Positions 45,529-56,947 of a stretch of 64,000 nucleotides of DNA are shown here, piece after piece; the stretch's first letter is position 1; every line of letters starts with the position of its first letter. The position numbers and the translations under genes were made by a program. Below the pieces are notes generated by a model, which saw nothing but the letters and a program-made list of their open reading frames with translations, had not been told where the DNA came from and made no database searches. The stretch is from Neckera pumila (Eukaryota; Streptophyta; Bryopsida; Hypnales; Neckeraceae). The stretch covers positions 2,604,001 to 2,668,000 of the forward strand of contig OZ018415.1 of NCBI GenBank assembly GCA_963969595.1, in the 5' to 3' direction.

Positions 45529-47133
45529 ATTTGTGATTCTTATCCACAATATCTAAATCTACCACGGTAAACTATTTTCATAATTTTTAAAAAATACCAC
45601 CATAAATTTTCCTTGAGAGCTTCTAAAATTATCCCAATGAATAATTTAGTAGCTTTTAAAACTACCACAATAATTGTTCTTGTAATTTTTTAATTTTAAT
45701 GATGTAAAGTCAACCAATTTTCTTGCGTTATCCTAAAAACTTCATCTCTCACCTTTTGCCAAGCTCTATCAGTGCTACATAAACATCAGCAACTGTTCGC
45801 AAACCAACTTCCAAAATTCTCGTTTGACTTCAAAACTTCAATACTTTCTTGCAGTTTGTCAGTTTTTGACAATATTGTTGTTTTTGGATAGCTTTAAAGG
45901 TTCTTGACACCTTAAAAATAAGGTTGTATGAAGTTTTCACACCAAAATTTAGCACACTTCCAACGACTCTAGCAACTTTCAAGGTTTTTTGCGACTTTCT
46001 CCAAAATGACCTAGAAGTTGCAATTTTTGTTTGTTTTCCTTGAAATGAGTTGCTAACTAAAGCTTACGCTGAGTTGCTTGTATCAACCATTTTCTAAAAT
46101 CTTTTTAAGCGCTTCAACAAAGAAAAGTTTCTTTGATTCCAAGTTCAAAGCTTTGCCGTCACAAAGGCTTTAATAATGAAGACACATAAGATATATCAAG
46201 CAAGTCAAAGCTTTGCCATTAGTTTAGAAATATGATTCAATACTTATGAAACAAATAAAGAAACTTGACAATTAAGGACCTCAAGTTTGCATGGCAAGGC
46301 TCTTGAGAGAATTCTCAACAAGTTGGGATTTCCATGCAAGGAACTCGTGTAAAATTAACAAACACAAAATAATATGCCACTACTAGAAAATCCTAACCAT
46401 CAACATTGCTAGGGTTTAGGATTCTCCTTTAATCCTAGGAATTTTCTAGAAATGACACTAATTATTAAAATAGGTCAAATTTGTTATTGGATTTATTTCT
46501 AACTTTTGGAGAAAATGTCAAAATGACAAATGGATTGTGATATTGACTTCAAAAGGCCCAAATTGACTAGGGCAACCTTTTCACCCTACTTTTAGATCAT
46601 TTACATTCATAAGAGTTGCAATATTCAAAATAAAGAATCGTAAAAATTCTAGATGATGGAATTGAATTTTTCAAAGATTTGGACTTGCATGGAGTGTCCA
46701 TATGATTGTGGGAGTGAGAAAAGACTCCTTTGGGGGGCTTTGATTAGATGCTATATGCGGTAGGGGCTTCAGTCAATGCCTCAAATTTGTTAAAAATTTG
46801 CCGTAAATAGTTGATGTTGTCCATTTGGGTACTTGACAATGTTGGAATGTCTTGAAACTTATTGGGGTGCATTACCCATCTTCTTAAAAAAATAACTTAT
46901 AGGATTCATAATAGGCTTGGTGTTTGGTATATTCCATTTCATACCAAAAAATATAACTCTACATATCCTTGCTCCCAAATGATAAAGAACATTCTACGGA
47001 GCATGAATATCTTTGATTTGGGTACTCACTTTGACTTGAACTAGTTAATCTTTTTATATTTAGCAACACTTAACTTCAAGCTTGAAGCTACATACATGGT
47101 CAAGTTCATGAAATGTGTAGTGTGGAGGGATGT
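45529..47133. other. Unassigned AT-rich DNA
   Basis: A possible small CACTA remnant lies at about 46378-46454 (CACTACTAGAAAATCC ... GGAATTTTCTAGAAATG). Otherwise no gene or repeat is recognised. Confidence 0.45.
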
Positions 47134-47287
47134 GGATCTTCATTCCACCCTTTCCCAAAGTCAAGTCAATATCCCTAATTATGCCATATTGATTGTTTTT
47201 ATCATTTGAGAGCAAGGATTAAAGAACACTCAAGGTGCAAAAATAGGGATATTCACTTGATTTTTGGAGAGGGTGGAATGAAGATCC
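47134..47287. repeat. Inverted-repeat element
   Basis: GGATCTTCATTCCACCCTTT and CAATATCCCTA on the left are mirrored by TAGGGATATT and AGGGTGGAATGAAGATCC on the right, with arms of about 43 bp around a short AT-rich spacer. It is small enough to be a MITE; no target duplication was identified. Confidence 0.65.
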
Positions 47288-47335
47288 AAGCCACAAAGCT
47301 TTAAATACCCCACCCTAGTTGATAAGAATATAGTA

Positions 47336-47450
47336 AAGTAAAAGTTAACTTTTATAACTCTACATAAACAAAAGTTAACTTTTGTATTTCAATATAAAAT
47401 AAAAGTTAAATTCTATAATTTTATATAACGTAAAAGCTAACTTCTCCTTG
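47336..47450 (+). repeat. Short tandem repeat, about 30-31 bp x 3.7
   Basis: The motif AAAAGTTAACTTTTATA recurs at steps of about 30-31 bp (47341, 47371, 47402, 47433) with increasing divergence to the right (AAAGTTAAATT, AAAGCTAACTT). The repeat contains a palindromic AAAGTTAACTTT. Confidence 0.7.
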
Positions 47451-47490
47451 AAGTGCCACCTAAGGTGAAGTCTCAACATAGCCTAAGAAT

Positions 47491-48416
47491 TTAACCGCCC
47501 TAAAGGACCAAACGGCGTTTTTTGGCAACATAGCGATTTTGGGCAGCTCATTACGGACGGAAATTTTAATATATTTTTTTGAAAATTTCACACATTGTGT
47601 GTCTAAGGAGTAGCTTTAAGGCCCAACAATTTTCAAAACTTTTGATTACATAGTTAAAAAGTTATTGGATGATATGTCATTTTGAACGGTCGGCGGGCAG
47701 CTCAAATTTTTTCTAAAAAATCACTTTAAAAAAAAAAAAAATTTGAAATTGGTTCTTTAGATTTATATATATGTATAAAGCTTTGAATTATTCCATTTTG
47801 ATTTATGAGATGAAAATTATGAGGTGTTCTAGTTTGCGGGCAGTTATGGATTCCCTATTCTAAAATAAACTTTCAAGTCCTTTATTTAACTCAATTTTTA
47901 ATAGTTTTTGGAAAAAATAAAAGCATAGGATGTATATTGTTTATTGCAACATTACTACTGTCAGGATTGACATTTTTCAATTCCATAATTAAATTCTTAA
48001 CAATTTTATGTTTTGAATCATTCTCTACTTCTTTCTACAACCTATTTTTTTCCTGTATGTTGAACAATTCCAAATGAATTGAAAATTTTCAAGCATGTAG
48101 CCAACTTGATTTGAATCCAAGGAGAAACCACCATTTTGGACATTTTTTCATTTAAATGTGACCTTGTGAAGTGTAGCTGCCCGGTTTTTCACAGGGCCCC
48201 CCAAAGGGTTTTTGTCAATTCAAATGCTAATATCTTGCAATCTACAAGGTGGAAAATTCTGAAACTTTTTCTACATATTTTCAAACAATTTTAATACAAG
48301 ATCCTATGGTTACATATGTTCAAAAATGTTTTTTTCTAAAATTTGGTACTTGTACTAGAAATGGCAGTTTTGAAGTCTTTTTGGTGAAAACATAGTCTCT
48401 GACCTTTAGGGGTTAA
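47491..48416 (+). mobile_element. TTAA-type repeat, subfamily B, full length (B2)
   Basis: A 926-bp element from TTAACCGCCCTAAAGGACC to CTGACCTTTAGGGGTTAA. Its first 250 bp (GGCAACATAGCGATTTTGGG, AGGAGTAGCTTTAAGGCCC, CAAAACTTTTGATTAC) match the arms of the foldback. The rest (ATAGGATGTATATTG, ATATCTTGCAATCTACAAGG, AAGATCCTATGGTTAC) matches other B copies. It links the foldback and B forms. Confidence 0.85.
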
Positions 48417-49919
48417 ACTACATTCATTTGACATGGTATCACATCTGATGCCATGTCTCATGACAACTAGAAAAAACTATTTTTTGAAGTTTAGCACATT
48501 GAACTTGCAATGGATGGGGTTTTTAGTCTTAAATTTTGGGAGGATGTGCTTGAACAAGTTAACTAAAGGATCTATATTTGGAATTGTTAGAAAATAAATA
48601 TGGACTACAATTTTGGTCTTGCTCTATGTACAAGTCACAATACAAGTATTTTAAAGTAGTTTTGGGCCTCAAATATCAAATACAAGTATTTAAGTAGGTT
48701 TTAGTTATTAACCTAAAATAAGACTACATAGAGCAAAGTTGTCCCTCTATTAAGCACAATGGGAAGCTATATATATATATATTTTTGACCATTTGTACGG
48801 TCTACATACCTTCACAAATAGACCAATCTTTTTTGGAACTATTCTTTAATTTCTATTCTATTGTAAAATGAATTTAAAAAGGATTATTTAATAAACATTG
48901 TTGTAATGACCAAAAGTCATGAGAACAAGTATGTCACTTGTTGAAAGGAGTTCTTAGAGAATTGAGCTAAAGTGTGTATTACATGGCTTCATGTCCAAAG
49001 GCTTGTATAGGCACTAAGCTAATCCCCATATGGGCCTTTGGTATCAAGCTACTATCCTACTCTACAACTTGGTGCTAACCCAACCTCTTTCCTATATATA
49101 CCTTATCCGTCCATAATCATTCAATTCAACATTAACATTTCTTCACTAGTCTTAGAAAAGTTCATTGCATAATATTCAGTAGCATAAGCTATCACTCCCT
49201 TGGCTCTACAATGGATGGTCTGAAATATTCCACACCCAGCAATACTTCATCAGTAGCTAAGCTAGTGAACACATGGAGCAATGGGCATGAAGGCTATTAA
49301 ATGTTACGTGATATTCTCGAGAAGAACGTAGCATCAGATTCCAAGACCCTTCCTTCACATACTCTAATAAACTTTAGTTCATTCCACACATTCCGCACAT
49401 AAATATTCAACTTGTTCCCCAGATTACGGAAGGGAGCTTGTCCCATCTCCCATCGGCCTCCCAAATGCTGCGATTCAGTTGAGTTCAGCAGATGCTCTTT
49501 GCTTCACTTCAGGTGTGCCTTGGCCTTGGCCTTGCCCTTGTGTTGGAACGGCTTCAAAGTACTCAATTGTTTTCCAAAAAACCTGCTTTCAAGCATGTGC
49601 CTTTAAGGTGAGCAAGTGACCATGTGACTTGGGAGCTTTTTCTTTGCATTGAGAAGGGGGCCATGATTGATGGCTCCAATCCCTCCTTCAGATCTTTGGG
49701 GGTGGCATTTTAAAATGCAAAAAAACGTTCGGCCTCGGAAAAGGTCTGTGGCGTCGTTGCGAGCCATGTGGCTTCTCGTGCGTATAACTGGGCAGCAGTC
49801 AGTGTTTTAAAAATTCAAAATCCTTCAATCCTTGGGAGCCCTGGCTGGCTGGCTAGCTAGCACCCACTGGATGATGGGTGCATTATGAAATCATCAATGT
49901 TTTCAAAAGCTTACTGTGG
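48417..49919. other. Unassigned intergenic DNA
   Basis: A (TA)n run at about 48766-48782. The stretch 49190-49860 is less AT-rich but no domain is recognised (64-codon frame 49412-49606 has no motif). CTGGCTGGCTAGCTAGC near 49843-49860 is a short repeat. Confidence 0.45.
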
Positions 49920-49980
49920 ATGTACTGTTTCCCTTGCAATGGAAATTGTCCATGTGTTTCAGAAAAAAAAAAAAAAAAAC
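49920..49980 (+). repeat. A-tailed retroposon 3' end
   Basis: TGTACTGTTTCCCTTGCAAT, GGAAATTGTCCATGTGTTTC is followed by 18 A. The same tail occurs on the minus strand at about 18154-18220 and in decayed form at 40575. The repeated unique tail plus poly-A indicates a SINE-like family; the 5' part is not recognised. Confidence 0.5.
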
Positions 49981-49995
49981 TTATTGTGGATGAGG

Positions 49996-51178
49996 TAGGG
50001 TAACTACACCTAAAATTGCACACTTCCAAAAATTGCACACTATAGATTCTTGCCTAAAATGTACTCTCACTATTCATGAGACTCTATGATTGCTTTTAGG
50101 AATACTTATTTTCAGTACTTTGAAAATTCGTAGTTTATTCACACGGTGTCCAAAAAATACATTCTAAGAAAAAATTGGATTTTGTGGAGTCTTGTGGATT
50201 CAAAAAGTGTTTCAATGTAATAATAGAAACTATGTTGAACTCCTTATTTGTGCGATTTAACCCCTAAAGTCCCATTGTCCCCTCGAGGGACAAATGGATT
50301 TTGGGTAGGCTACTACAGCCTCAATATTCATCATTTTTTTTAACTCTTTGTGAAGATAGGAAAACACATTAGCTTTATGCAAATATAATTTTTATTCCGA
50401 TTGGTGCTTGGGAGCAAAAGTTATGGCACGAAAGGTCCTTTTTTTTGATGTGGCAGGCAAAAATCTTCTCATACAAAAAAATTAAAATTTTTTTTTCTCA
50501 TAGATTGTTATTTTATCTATATGGGAAGCTCTGATTCATTCCATTTGGATTTTTTTATGAAAGTTATGGACAATCTTATTTTTCAAGCAATTAGAGCATC
50601 TTCTTGAAAAAATAATTTGTAGGATTCAAATCTGAATGCAATTTTTACAATTTTTCAAAAAAATTGTTGGACAAGGTTAAATTTTCTTGCTAAAACAATC
50701 TCACCTCTACAGTGTTTTAATCCCATCTTAGAGCTATTGGCAATTTAGTTTTTCTTTCAATCTTGGACCTACGTCTACTTAACAATTTTTTAAAGAATGA
50801 AAATCAAGTTTTTTTTTTTTTTTTTTAAATTCCTAGATTCTCAACTCAAATATTCAACACAAAAGAAATTAACTTCAAAGTCTGTAGTGCAGTTTTTTTT
50901 ACAAATGGCGGTTAAAGTCATCTAAAACTGCAAGCCAAAGTTCAAAAAATCAGTTTTTTCCAACTTTGAATGCTAATATCTTCTAATGTGTACAGTCAAA
51001 CTTTCTGAAATTAATACCACATGATTTGAGATAAGTTAAGTACAAGATCCTATGGTTAGATTCTAAAAAAATATTCTTTTTCTTTTCTTAGATGAACACA
51101 GCAGAACTAGCAATTTTGAGTCATCTTTGACAGAAAAGTGGCCTTGGGACTTTAGGGGTTAAGGTGTAGTTACCTTAA
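49996..51178 (+). mobile_element. Element F split by A9 (F2)
   Basis: Starts AGGGTAACTACACCTAAAAT and is interrupted at GTGCGATTTAA (50257-50260) by element A9. It continues after 51162 with GGTGTAGTTACCTTAA. The ends GGTAACTACACC/GGTGTAGTTACC are a perfect 12-bp inverted repeat, with TTAA on the right. Without A9 the element is about 280 bp, like F1. Confidence 0.8.
50257..51162 (+). mobile_element. TTAA-type repeat, subfamily A, full length, inside F2 (A9)
   Basis: A 906-bp element with TTAACCCCTAAAGTCCC at the left, GGGACTTTAGGGGTTAA at the right, and TTAA on both sides (50257-50260, 51159-51162). The inverted ends match perfectly over 17 bp. The subterminal hairpin TTGTCCC-CTCGA-GGGACAA (50275-50293) is intact. 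Compared with F1 the target has one TTAA before and two after insertion. Confidence 0.95.
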
Positions 51179-51616
51179 TGTATATCCAAATAGGTTGCCT
51201 AAGCAAATTTTTTTGGTCTATTTGTCTATTCTTAAATGGTGTGACTCGATTGTCAGGAAATTGGATTGGTAGAATGGGAGTCTACAAAATATACAATACA
51301 ATCCCATTGGAAAATTGAACTATCTACTATGGAAACACCCAAAATCGTCAAAATAAGAAAATTTGGCATAGTTGGAGGCACCTTTTCCTAAAAAAAATAT
51401 TTTTGTAGTATTAGAAATTGAAAATCAAGAATTAAAAAAAAAAAGATAGATTTTTCAAATATAGCATGTAATTTCTATGAATTTTTGAAGTGGCAGTTCC
51501 TTAGACCACTGAAACTGTCACATAGGTGGACCAAAAACCAAAATCAGAAAAAAAAAAACAATGAACTAATTGCAATTAAAAAAGGGGGCAATTTCATGAC
51601 ACTTTTCAAAAACACT
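51179..51616. other. Unassigned AT-rich spacer
   Basis: Nothing recognised between F2 and B3. Confidence 0.5.
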
Positions 51617-52555
51617 TTAATCCCTAAAGTTCCTTGACTATGTTCTCACCAAAAATGCTCCAAAACTACCATTTCTAGTACAAGTACCAAATTTTTGAAA
51701 AATATCACTTTTGGACACATGTAACTATAGGATCTTGTAGTACTCTGATTTAAGAAGATGTGGAAAAAATTTCAGAAATTTCCACCGTGTAGATTGCAAG
51801 ATATTAGCTTTTGAAGTGGCAAAAAAAACAATTTGGCCCTTTTTGGCCCTTCAAAAAAACGGGCAGCTGCACTTCACAAGGTCAGATCATAATGAAAAAA
51901 TTTCCAAAATGATTGTGCTTCTTTGGATTCATTCTTCAAGGCAAGATGGCTACATACTTGAAAATTTTTAGATCACTTAGAATTGTACAACATATAGGAA
52001 AAAAATAGTAAGTAGAAAGAAGTAGAGAATGATTCAAAATACTAAATTGTTGCGAATTTCATTTTGGAATTGAAAAACGCCAATCCCAATGGTTGTGATG
52101 TTTTCATAAACAGTCTAAATCCTATGATTTTATTTTTTTCAAAAAGTATTGAAAATTGAGTAAAATAAACAACTTCAAAGTTATTTTAGAGTAGAGAATC
52201 CGGAACTGCCCACAAACTAAAACTCCTCATAACTTTTGACTCATTGATAAAAATGGAATGATTCAAAGCTTTCCACATATACATAAATCTAATAAACCAA
52301 TTTCAAATCTTATTTTTGAAAAAAGTGATTTTTTTTTATCTGCCCGGATTGCCCAAGTTGAGAAACAAAATACATGCATGCGATAACTTTTGACTCATAT
52401 TTCCAAATGTCATGAAATTTTGTGCATATGAAAGATATTCCTAGTCCCCACCTTTTGTTAAAATTTCAGCCCAAAATATGCAAATTTCTAGTCACACGTA
52501 CCTGCCCAAAATTTCCATGTTGCCAAAAAATACATGTTGGTCCTTTAGGGGTTAA
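51617..52555 (-). mobile_element. TTAA-type repeat, subfamily B, full length (B3)
   Basis: A 939-bp element, the same length as B1, from TTAATCCCTAAAGTTCCTTG to GTTGGTCCTTTAGGGGTTAA, with TTAA at both edges. Internal order as in B1: ACTATAGGATCTTGTAG, GGGCAGCTGCACTTCACAAG, CCCACAAACTAAAACTCC, GTACCTGCCCAAAATTTCC. Confidence 0.92.
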
Positions 52556-52672
52556 TGGAAGTTTAGGGACTCTTCGAGGGAAAACCTATGGTGCATGAAT
52601 GGATATAAGGATGATTTTTGGTGTTTCTACACTAACAAACTATTAGGTTTTCAAAACATCTTCAAAGCATAA

Positions 52673-52768
52673 TTAACCCTGAAGCGCGCCGATGTCCATA
52701 TTTTGGACAATGAACAAAGGGCTTCAAGGCACTGTTTTGTACAACTAAATTCTCATTCATCCAATGTA
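52673..52768 (+). repeat. Possible TTAA-type terminus (E-like)
   Basis: TTAACCCTGAAGCGCGCC followed by the small hairpin GTCCATATTTTGGAC resembles the E terminus TTAACCCTGTAACG with a nearby palindrome. The other end was not found; it is followed directly by a G-like element. Confidence 0.3.
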
Positions 52769-53060
52769 ATACTTGAATCTCACTAGAGGACATTTGAGGC
52801 ATCTAAAAGACCGTTTCAGGCTCATTTCCAATGCTGTCCTGATTCTGTGAATAGCCTGTACGGGTTGTCAAATTTTCTTTTCCCCAAATCTCATTTTAAG
52901 CAAAAAAAAAATTAAAAAAAAATTAAAAAATAAATGTGTTTTTTCAAAAATGATGTGGCACAATGTTGGCCACATTAGCCAGCAGTTATTTTGCGTTCCC
53001 GCAGTCTGGGAATGCAGGATAACTTGCAGTCTTCTAGAGGCCTCAAATGTCCCCTAATGA
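52769..53060. mobile_element. TIR element, G-like variant (G3)
   Basis: Left end CTCACTAGAGGACATTTGAG, GCATCTAAA; right end TCTAGAGGCCTCAAATGTCC, CCTAATGAG. The inverted repeat is about 28 bp with few mismatches. Internal motifs CCGTTTCAGGCTCATTTCC and CATTTTAAGCAAAAAA recur at 56948-57165. Confidence 0.7.
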
Positions 53061-53076
53061 GAAAAGGCAATCTTCC

Positions 53077-54849
53077 TTAACCCCTAAAGGCCCAAAGTTC
53101 CTGCGGAGGACACTTAGAATTTTGGGCAAGCTATTGTGACCTAAAATTTTGGCCTGATTTTTTGAAACTTTTTTAAAAGATAGGAAATCACATTAGCTTT
53201 TTAAAAATACAATTGTTTTTCAATCAATGCCTGAGAGAAAAACTTATGTCGCTTGAAGCCAAAAAAACAACTCTTTGGGCAAAAAAAAAAACTATAAAAA
53301 TTTGTATTTTCTTTTAAATTTTCTTTTCTTAACCCCTAAAGGACCAACATGCGTTTTTTGGCCGTATAGAAATTTTGGGCAGGTACGTGTGACTAGAGAT
53401 TTCCATATTTGAGGCTGAAATTTTAATAGAAGGTGGGGGCGAGGAATATCTTCATGTGTACCAAGTTTCATGACATTTTGAAATACGAGTCAAAAGTTGT
53501 GACCTAATATGTTGCTTTTTTTTGTAACTGGGCAGTTTGGGCAGATCAGAAAAAATCATTTTTTCCGGATTTTTTTTTTCAAATTGGTTCTCTACATTTA
53601 TATATACTCAAAAAGCTTTGAGTCATTCCATTTCACTCAATGAGTCAAAAGTTATGAGGGTTTTTGGTTTGCGGGCAGTTATGGATTCTCTACTCTAAAA
53701 AAAGCTTTAAAGTCGTTTATTTAACTCAATTTTCAATATTTTTGGAAAAGAATAAAATCCTAGGATGTAGATTGATTATTACAACATTACAAACGTTGGA
53801 ATTGGTATTTTTGAATTCCATGATTAAAATTTTAACAATTTAGTATTTTGAATCATTTTCTACTTCTTTCTACTTACTATTTTTTTCCTATATGTTGTAC
53901 AATTCCAAATGATGTGAAATTTTTCAAGCATATAGACAACTTGTTTAGGAAACTGAATTCAAAGAAGCACCACCTTTTTCGACAATTTATCATTGAAAAG
54001 TGAGCTTGCAAAGTGCAGCTGCCCGGTTTTTCGCAGGATTGAAAAAATGGTTTTCAAGACTTTGAATGCTTATATCTTATGATCCACACGGTGGAATTTT
54101 CTGAAATTTTTACCACATGTCTTCAAAATATCATACTACAAGATCCTATGGTTACATGTGTCAAAAATTGTTTTTTTCCAAAAATTTGGTAGTTGTATTA
54201 GAAATGGCAGTTTTGGAGCGATTTTGGTGAGAACATAGTCATGAAACTTTAGGGGTTAAAGATCATGTTTTTGTCTATATTTGAAGCTTTGGTTCATTAT
54301 GTTTGGATTCAGAATGAGAAAGTTATAGACAATCTTGTTTTTCGGGCAATCTAGCATCTTCTTCAAAAAAAAAACTTTTAGAATTCATTTTTGAATGCAA
54401 TTTTCAAAATTCCACCTAAGAGCTATTAACAATTTAGTGTTTCATTCAATTTTGAACCTACTTCTACTTAACAATTTTTTTATATGTGAAAATCAAGTTT
54501 TGACATTTTGAATTTATTTTCTCAACTCTCAATTCAAATGTTCAACACAAAAAACTTAACGCAGTGGTATGTAGTGCAAAAAAAACTACAAATGACCGTC
54601 AAAGTCATCTAAAATTGCAGGCCACAATTTAAAAAAATTATTTTTCCAACTTTAAATGCTAATATCTTCTAATCCGTACGGTCAAACTTCATGAAATTTT
54701 TACCACATAATACAAGACAAGTGAAGTACAAGATTCTGCAGTTAGATACTTAAAAAAAAAGTTTTTTTGGTTTCTAGAGTGATCATAGCAAAAATGATAG
54801 TTTTTCGTGGTTTTGGAGTTAGAAAATGCCTTTGACCTTTAGGAGATAA
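53077..54849 (+). mobile_element. TTAA-type repeat, subfamily A, split by B4 (A10)
   Basis: Starts TTAACCCCTAAAGGCCC (53077) and is interrupted at TTTTCTTAA by B4. It resumes at 54260 with AGATCATGTTTTTGTC and ends TGACCTTTAGGAGATAA (54849), the last TTAA having mutated to ATAA. Removing B4 leaves about 845 bp in normal A order. Confidence 0.82.
53329..54259 (+). mobile_element. TTAA-type repeat, subfamily B, full length, inside A10 (B4)
   Basis: A 931-bp element with TTAACCCCTAAAGGACC at the left and ATGAAACTTTAGGGGTTAA at the right, and TTAA on both sides (53329-53332, 54256-54259). Order: CATGCGTTTTTTGGCC, GTACGTGTGACTAGAG, AGTTATGGATTCTC, GCAGCTGCCCGGTTTTTC, AAGATCCTATGGTTAC. It is younger than A10. 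Confidence 0.92.
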
Positions 54850-55257
54850 TGACCAAATTCACGAAATTTTGGTAAATGATATTTTTGTACAAAGATGTCC
54901 CCTCAATCCCTCCAACCTCTTTCTAAAATTTGTCCATACCTATTGATTTGAGAATCTAATGATAAGGAAATTTGGTTTGTACCATGATGTTTTGCATTAT
55001 CATATACATCTATATTGAATTTTTTTTTAATTTTAAGTTTCTTTTGTATTTGATTTGAATTTTCTTTATTTTTTCTTTTTCAAAAACTACAATAATTTTA
55101 AAAGTACACAAAAATATGAAATTTTTATTATTTATAAAAGCACGTGATTTTATCTCTAAAAAGTAAAGATAAAAGATTTCTTACAAATTTCATTGCAAAT
55201 AGACCATATAGAGTGCAAGATTTTGAAGTTCTATCGCATGGACATAGGCTCCATCTT
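54850..55257. other. Unassigned AT-rich spacer
   Basis: Nothing recognised between A10 and A11. Confidence 0.5.
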
Positions 55258-55840
55258 TTAACCCCTATAGTCCCAAGGCCATTTTTTAGTCAAAAAACAC
55301 TCAAAACCACCACTTCTGCTATGCTCAACTAAGAAATCAATTTTTTTACAGAATATAACCATAGTATTTTATACTTCACTTCTCTTAGATCATGTGGTAG
55401 TGTTAGACCACGGAGATTGAAAGATATTAGCATGCAAAGTGAAAGAATTTTTATTTTTTTTTGAAGAAAATGCTCAGATTGCCTGCAAAACAAGAAGCTC
55501 TACGACTTTTACTTTACTAATTTAAATGGAATGCATCAAAGCTTCCCATTGTTGCAAAAATATAATCTATAAGAAAAAAATATTTCAAATTTTTATTTCA
55601 AATTTTTATGTATTTTATTTGGTTGCCAAGTCTTCCCTACTTTGACACTCGTTTTGACATTATCATGGTATAACTTTTGCTCCTATGCATTGATTGAAAT
55701 AAACTTGAGATTTCTGAAAAGCTAACAAGTTTTTCTACCTTATGAGATTTTTTAAAAAATTTCACTAAAAAATGAGGTCATAGGAACCTGTCCAAAATCC
55801 ATTTTGTCCTCTATAGAAATATTGGGACTTTCGGGATTAA
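55258..55840 (-). mobile_element. TTAA-type repeat, subfamily A, internally deleted (A11)
   Basis: A 583-bp element from TTAACCCCTATAGTCCC to GGGACTTTCGGGATTAA, TTAA at both edges. It keeps both termini and the blocks ACTCAAAACCACCACTTCTG, AGATTGCCTGCAAAACAAG and TTTTGCTCC but lacks about 320 bp of the interior. Confidence 0.85.
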
Positions 55841-56222
55841 GTGTTAGTTTAGATTCCATTGCGGAGATGAGATCAATAACATAACAGACCCCACAAAGAA
55901 TAAGGCAGGGTATCCATATACATGCCAATGACAACTAAGTGACCCCTTTATTGTCATTTTGTGACCCCTAGAAAGACACACAAACTTATTATTTGCCAAT
56001 AGTGATAAAGTTTGAAAGTTTGAATTTATGATTGGAATCTAAGATCCCAAATTATCTAGGACATGTTGGAAAATATAGAACTATTCCTAGGGGTGCAATG
56101 ACTGGGCAATGTTCCTTAGTAATATAAACAATCTTAGTCTTCAAGTCGCCCTTATAAAAAAAAATTAGTATTGGAATACTCACTATGTAGTGTTTAAATG
56201 GAAAGCATACATGGATGTTTTA
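55841..56222. other. Spacer with a diverged family J copy
   Basis: TTATTTGCCAATAGTGATAA, GAATTTATGATTGGAATC and CCCAAATTATCTAGGA at about 55988-56062 match family J with several changes. Otherwise unassigned. Confidence 0.5.
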
Positions 56223-56935
56223 TTAACCCCTAAAGGACCATTGTTCCTTTTGGGGACAAATGGGAATTTTGGGCAAGTACCTAATGGCTGAAATTTTGTC
56301 TTGATTTTTTCAAAACTTTTTTGGAAGATAGAAAAATTGATTTGCTTCGTGGGAATATGATTTTTTTTCAATTGGTGCCCACGAACAAAAGTTATGCTCA
56401 AAATAATGGAGAAGGGGGAGGGGGGGCAGTAGGAAAAAAATTCAAAAATTTGATTTATAACTTTTTTTCCTCATAGTTTATATTTTTGTCTATATGGAAA
56501 GCTTTGATTCATTCCATTTGGATTTGTTATGATAAAGTTATGGGCAATCTTGTTTTTCAAGCAATTAGAGCATCTTCTTGAAAAAACAACTTGTAGGATT
56601 CATTTCTAAATGCAATTTTTACAATTTTTCAAAAAAAAAGTTCCACATGGTTCTGTTTTTTTGCTAGAACAATCTCATCATTGGGATTAATGCATTTTAA
56701 TTCCATTTTAGAAATATTAATAATTTAATTTTTTCTTCTATCTTGTATCTACTTCTACTTATCAATTTCTTAAAGAATGAAAATTAATTTTTTTTTAATT
56801 TAATTTCCCCCTAGATTCTCAACTCAATTCTCTACCATAAAGGTTTAAAGCTCAAAACTTTGTAGTGCAAAAAATTGAAGTTAAGAAGGTTCAAAGTCAA
56901 ACAATCTAGTCCCGCACTGTGTCCAGAAAAATTTG
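56223..56935 (+). mobile_element. TTAA-type repeat, subfamily A, 3'-truncated (A12)
   Basis: Starts TTAACCCCTAAAGGACC with hairpin TTGTTCC...GGGACAA and runs in normal A order to CAATCTAGTCCCGCACTGTG (about 56925). A G-like sequence then follows and the A 3' end is absent. Confidence 0.82.
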
Positions 56936-56947
56936 TTCATTAGATGA

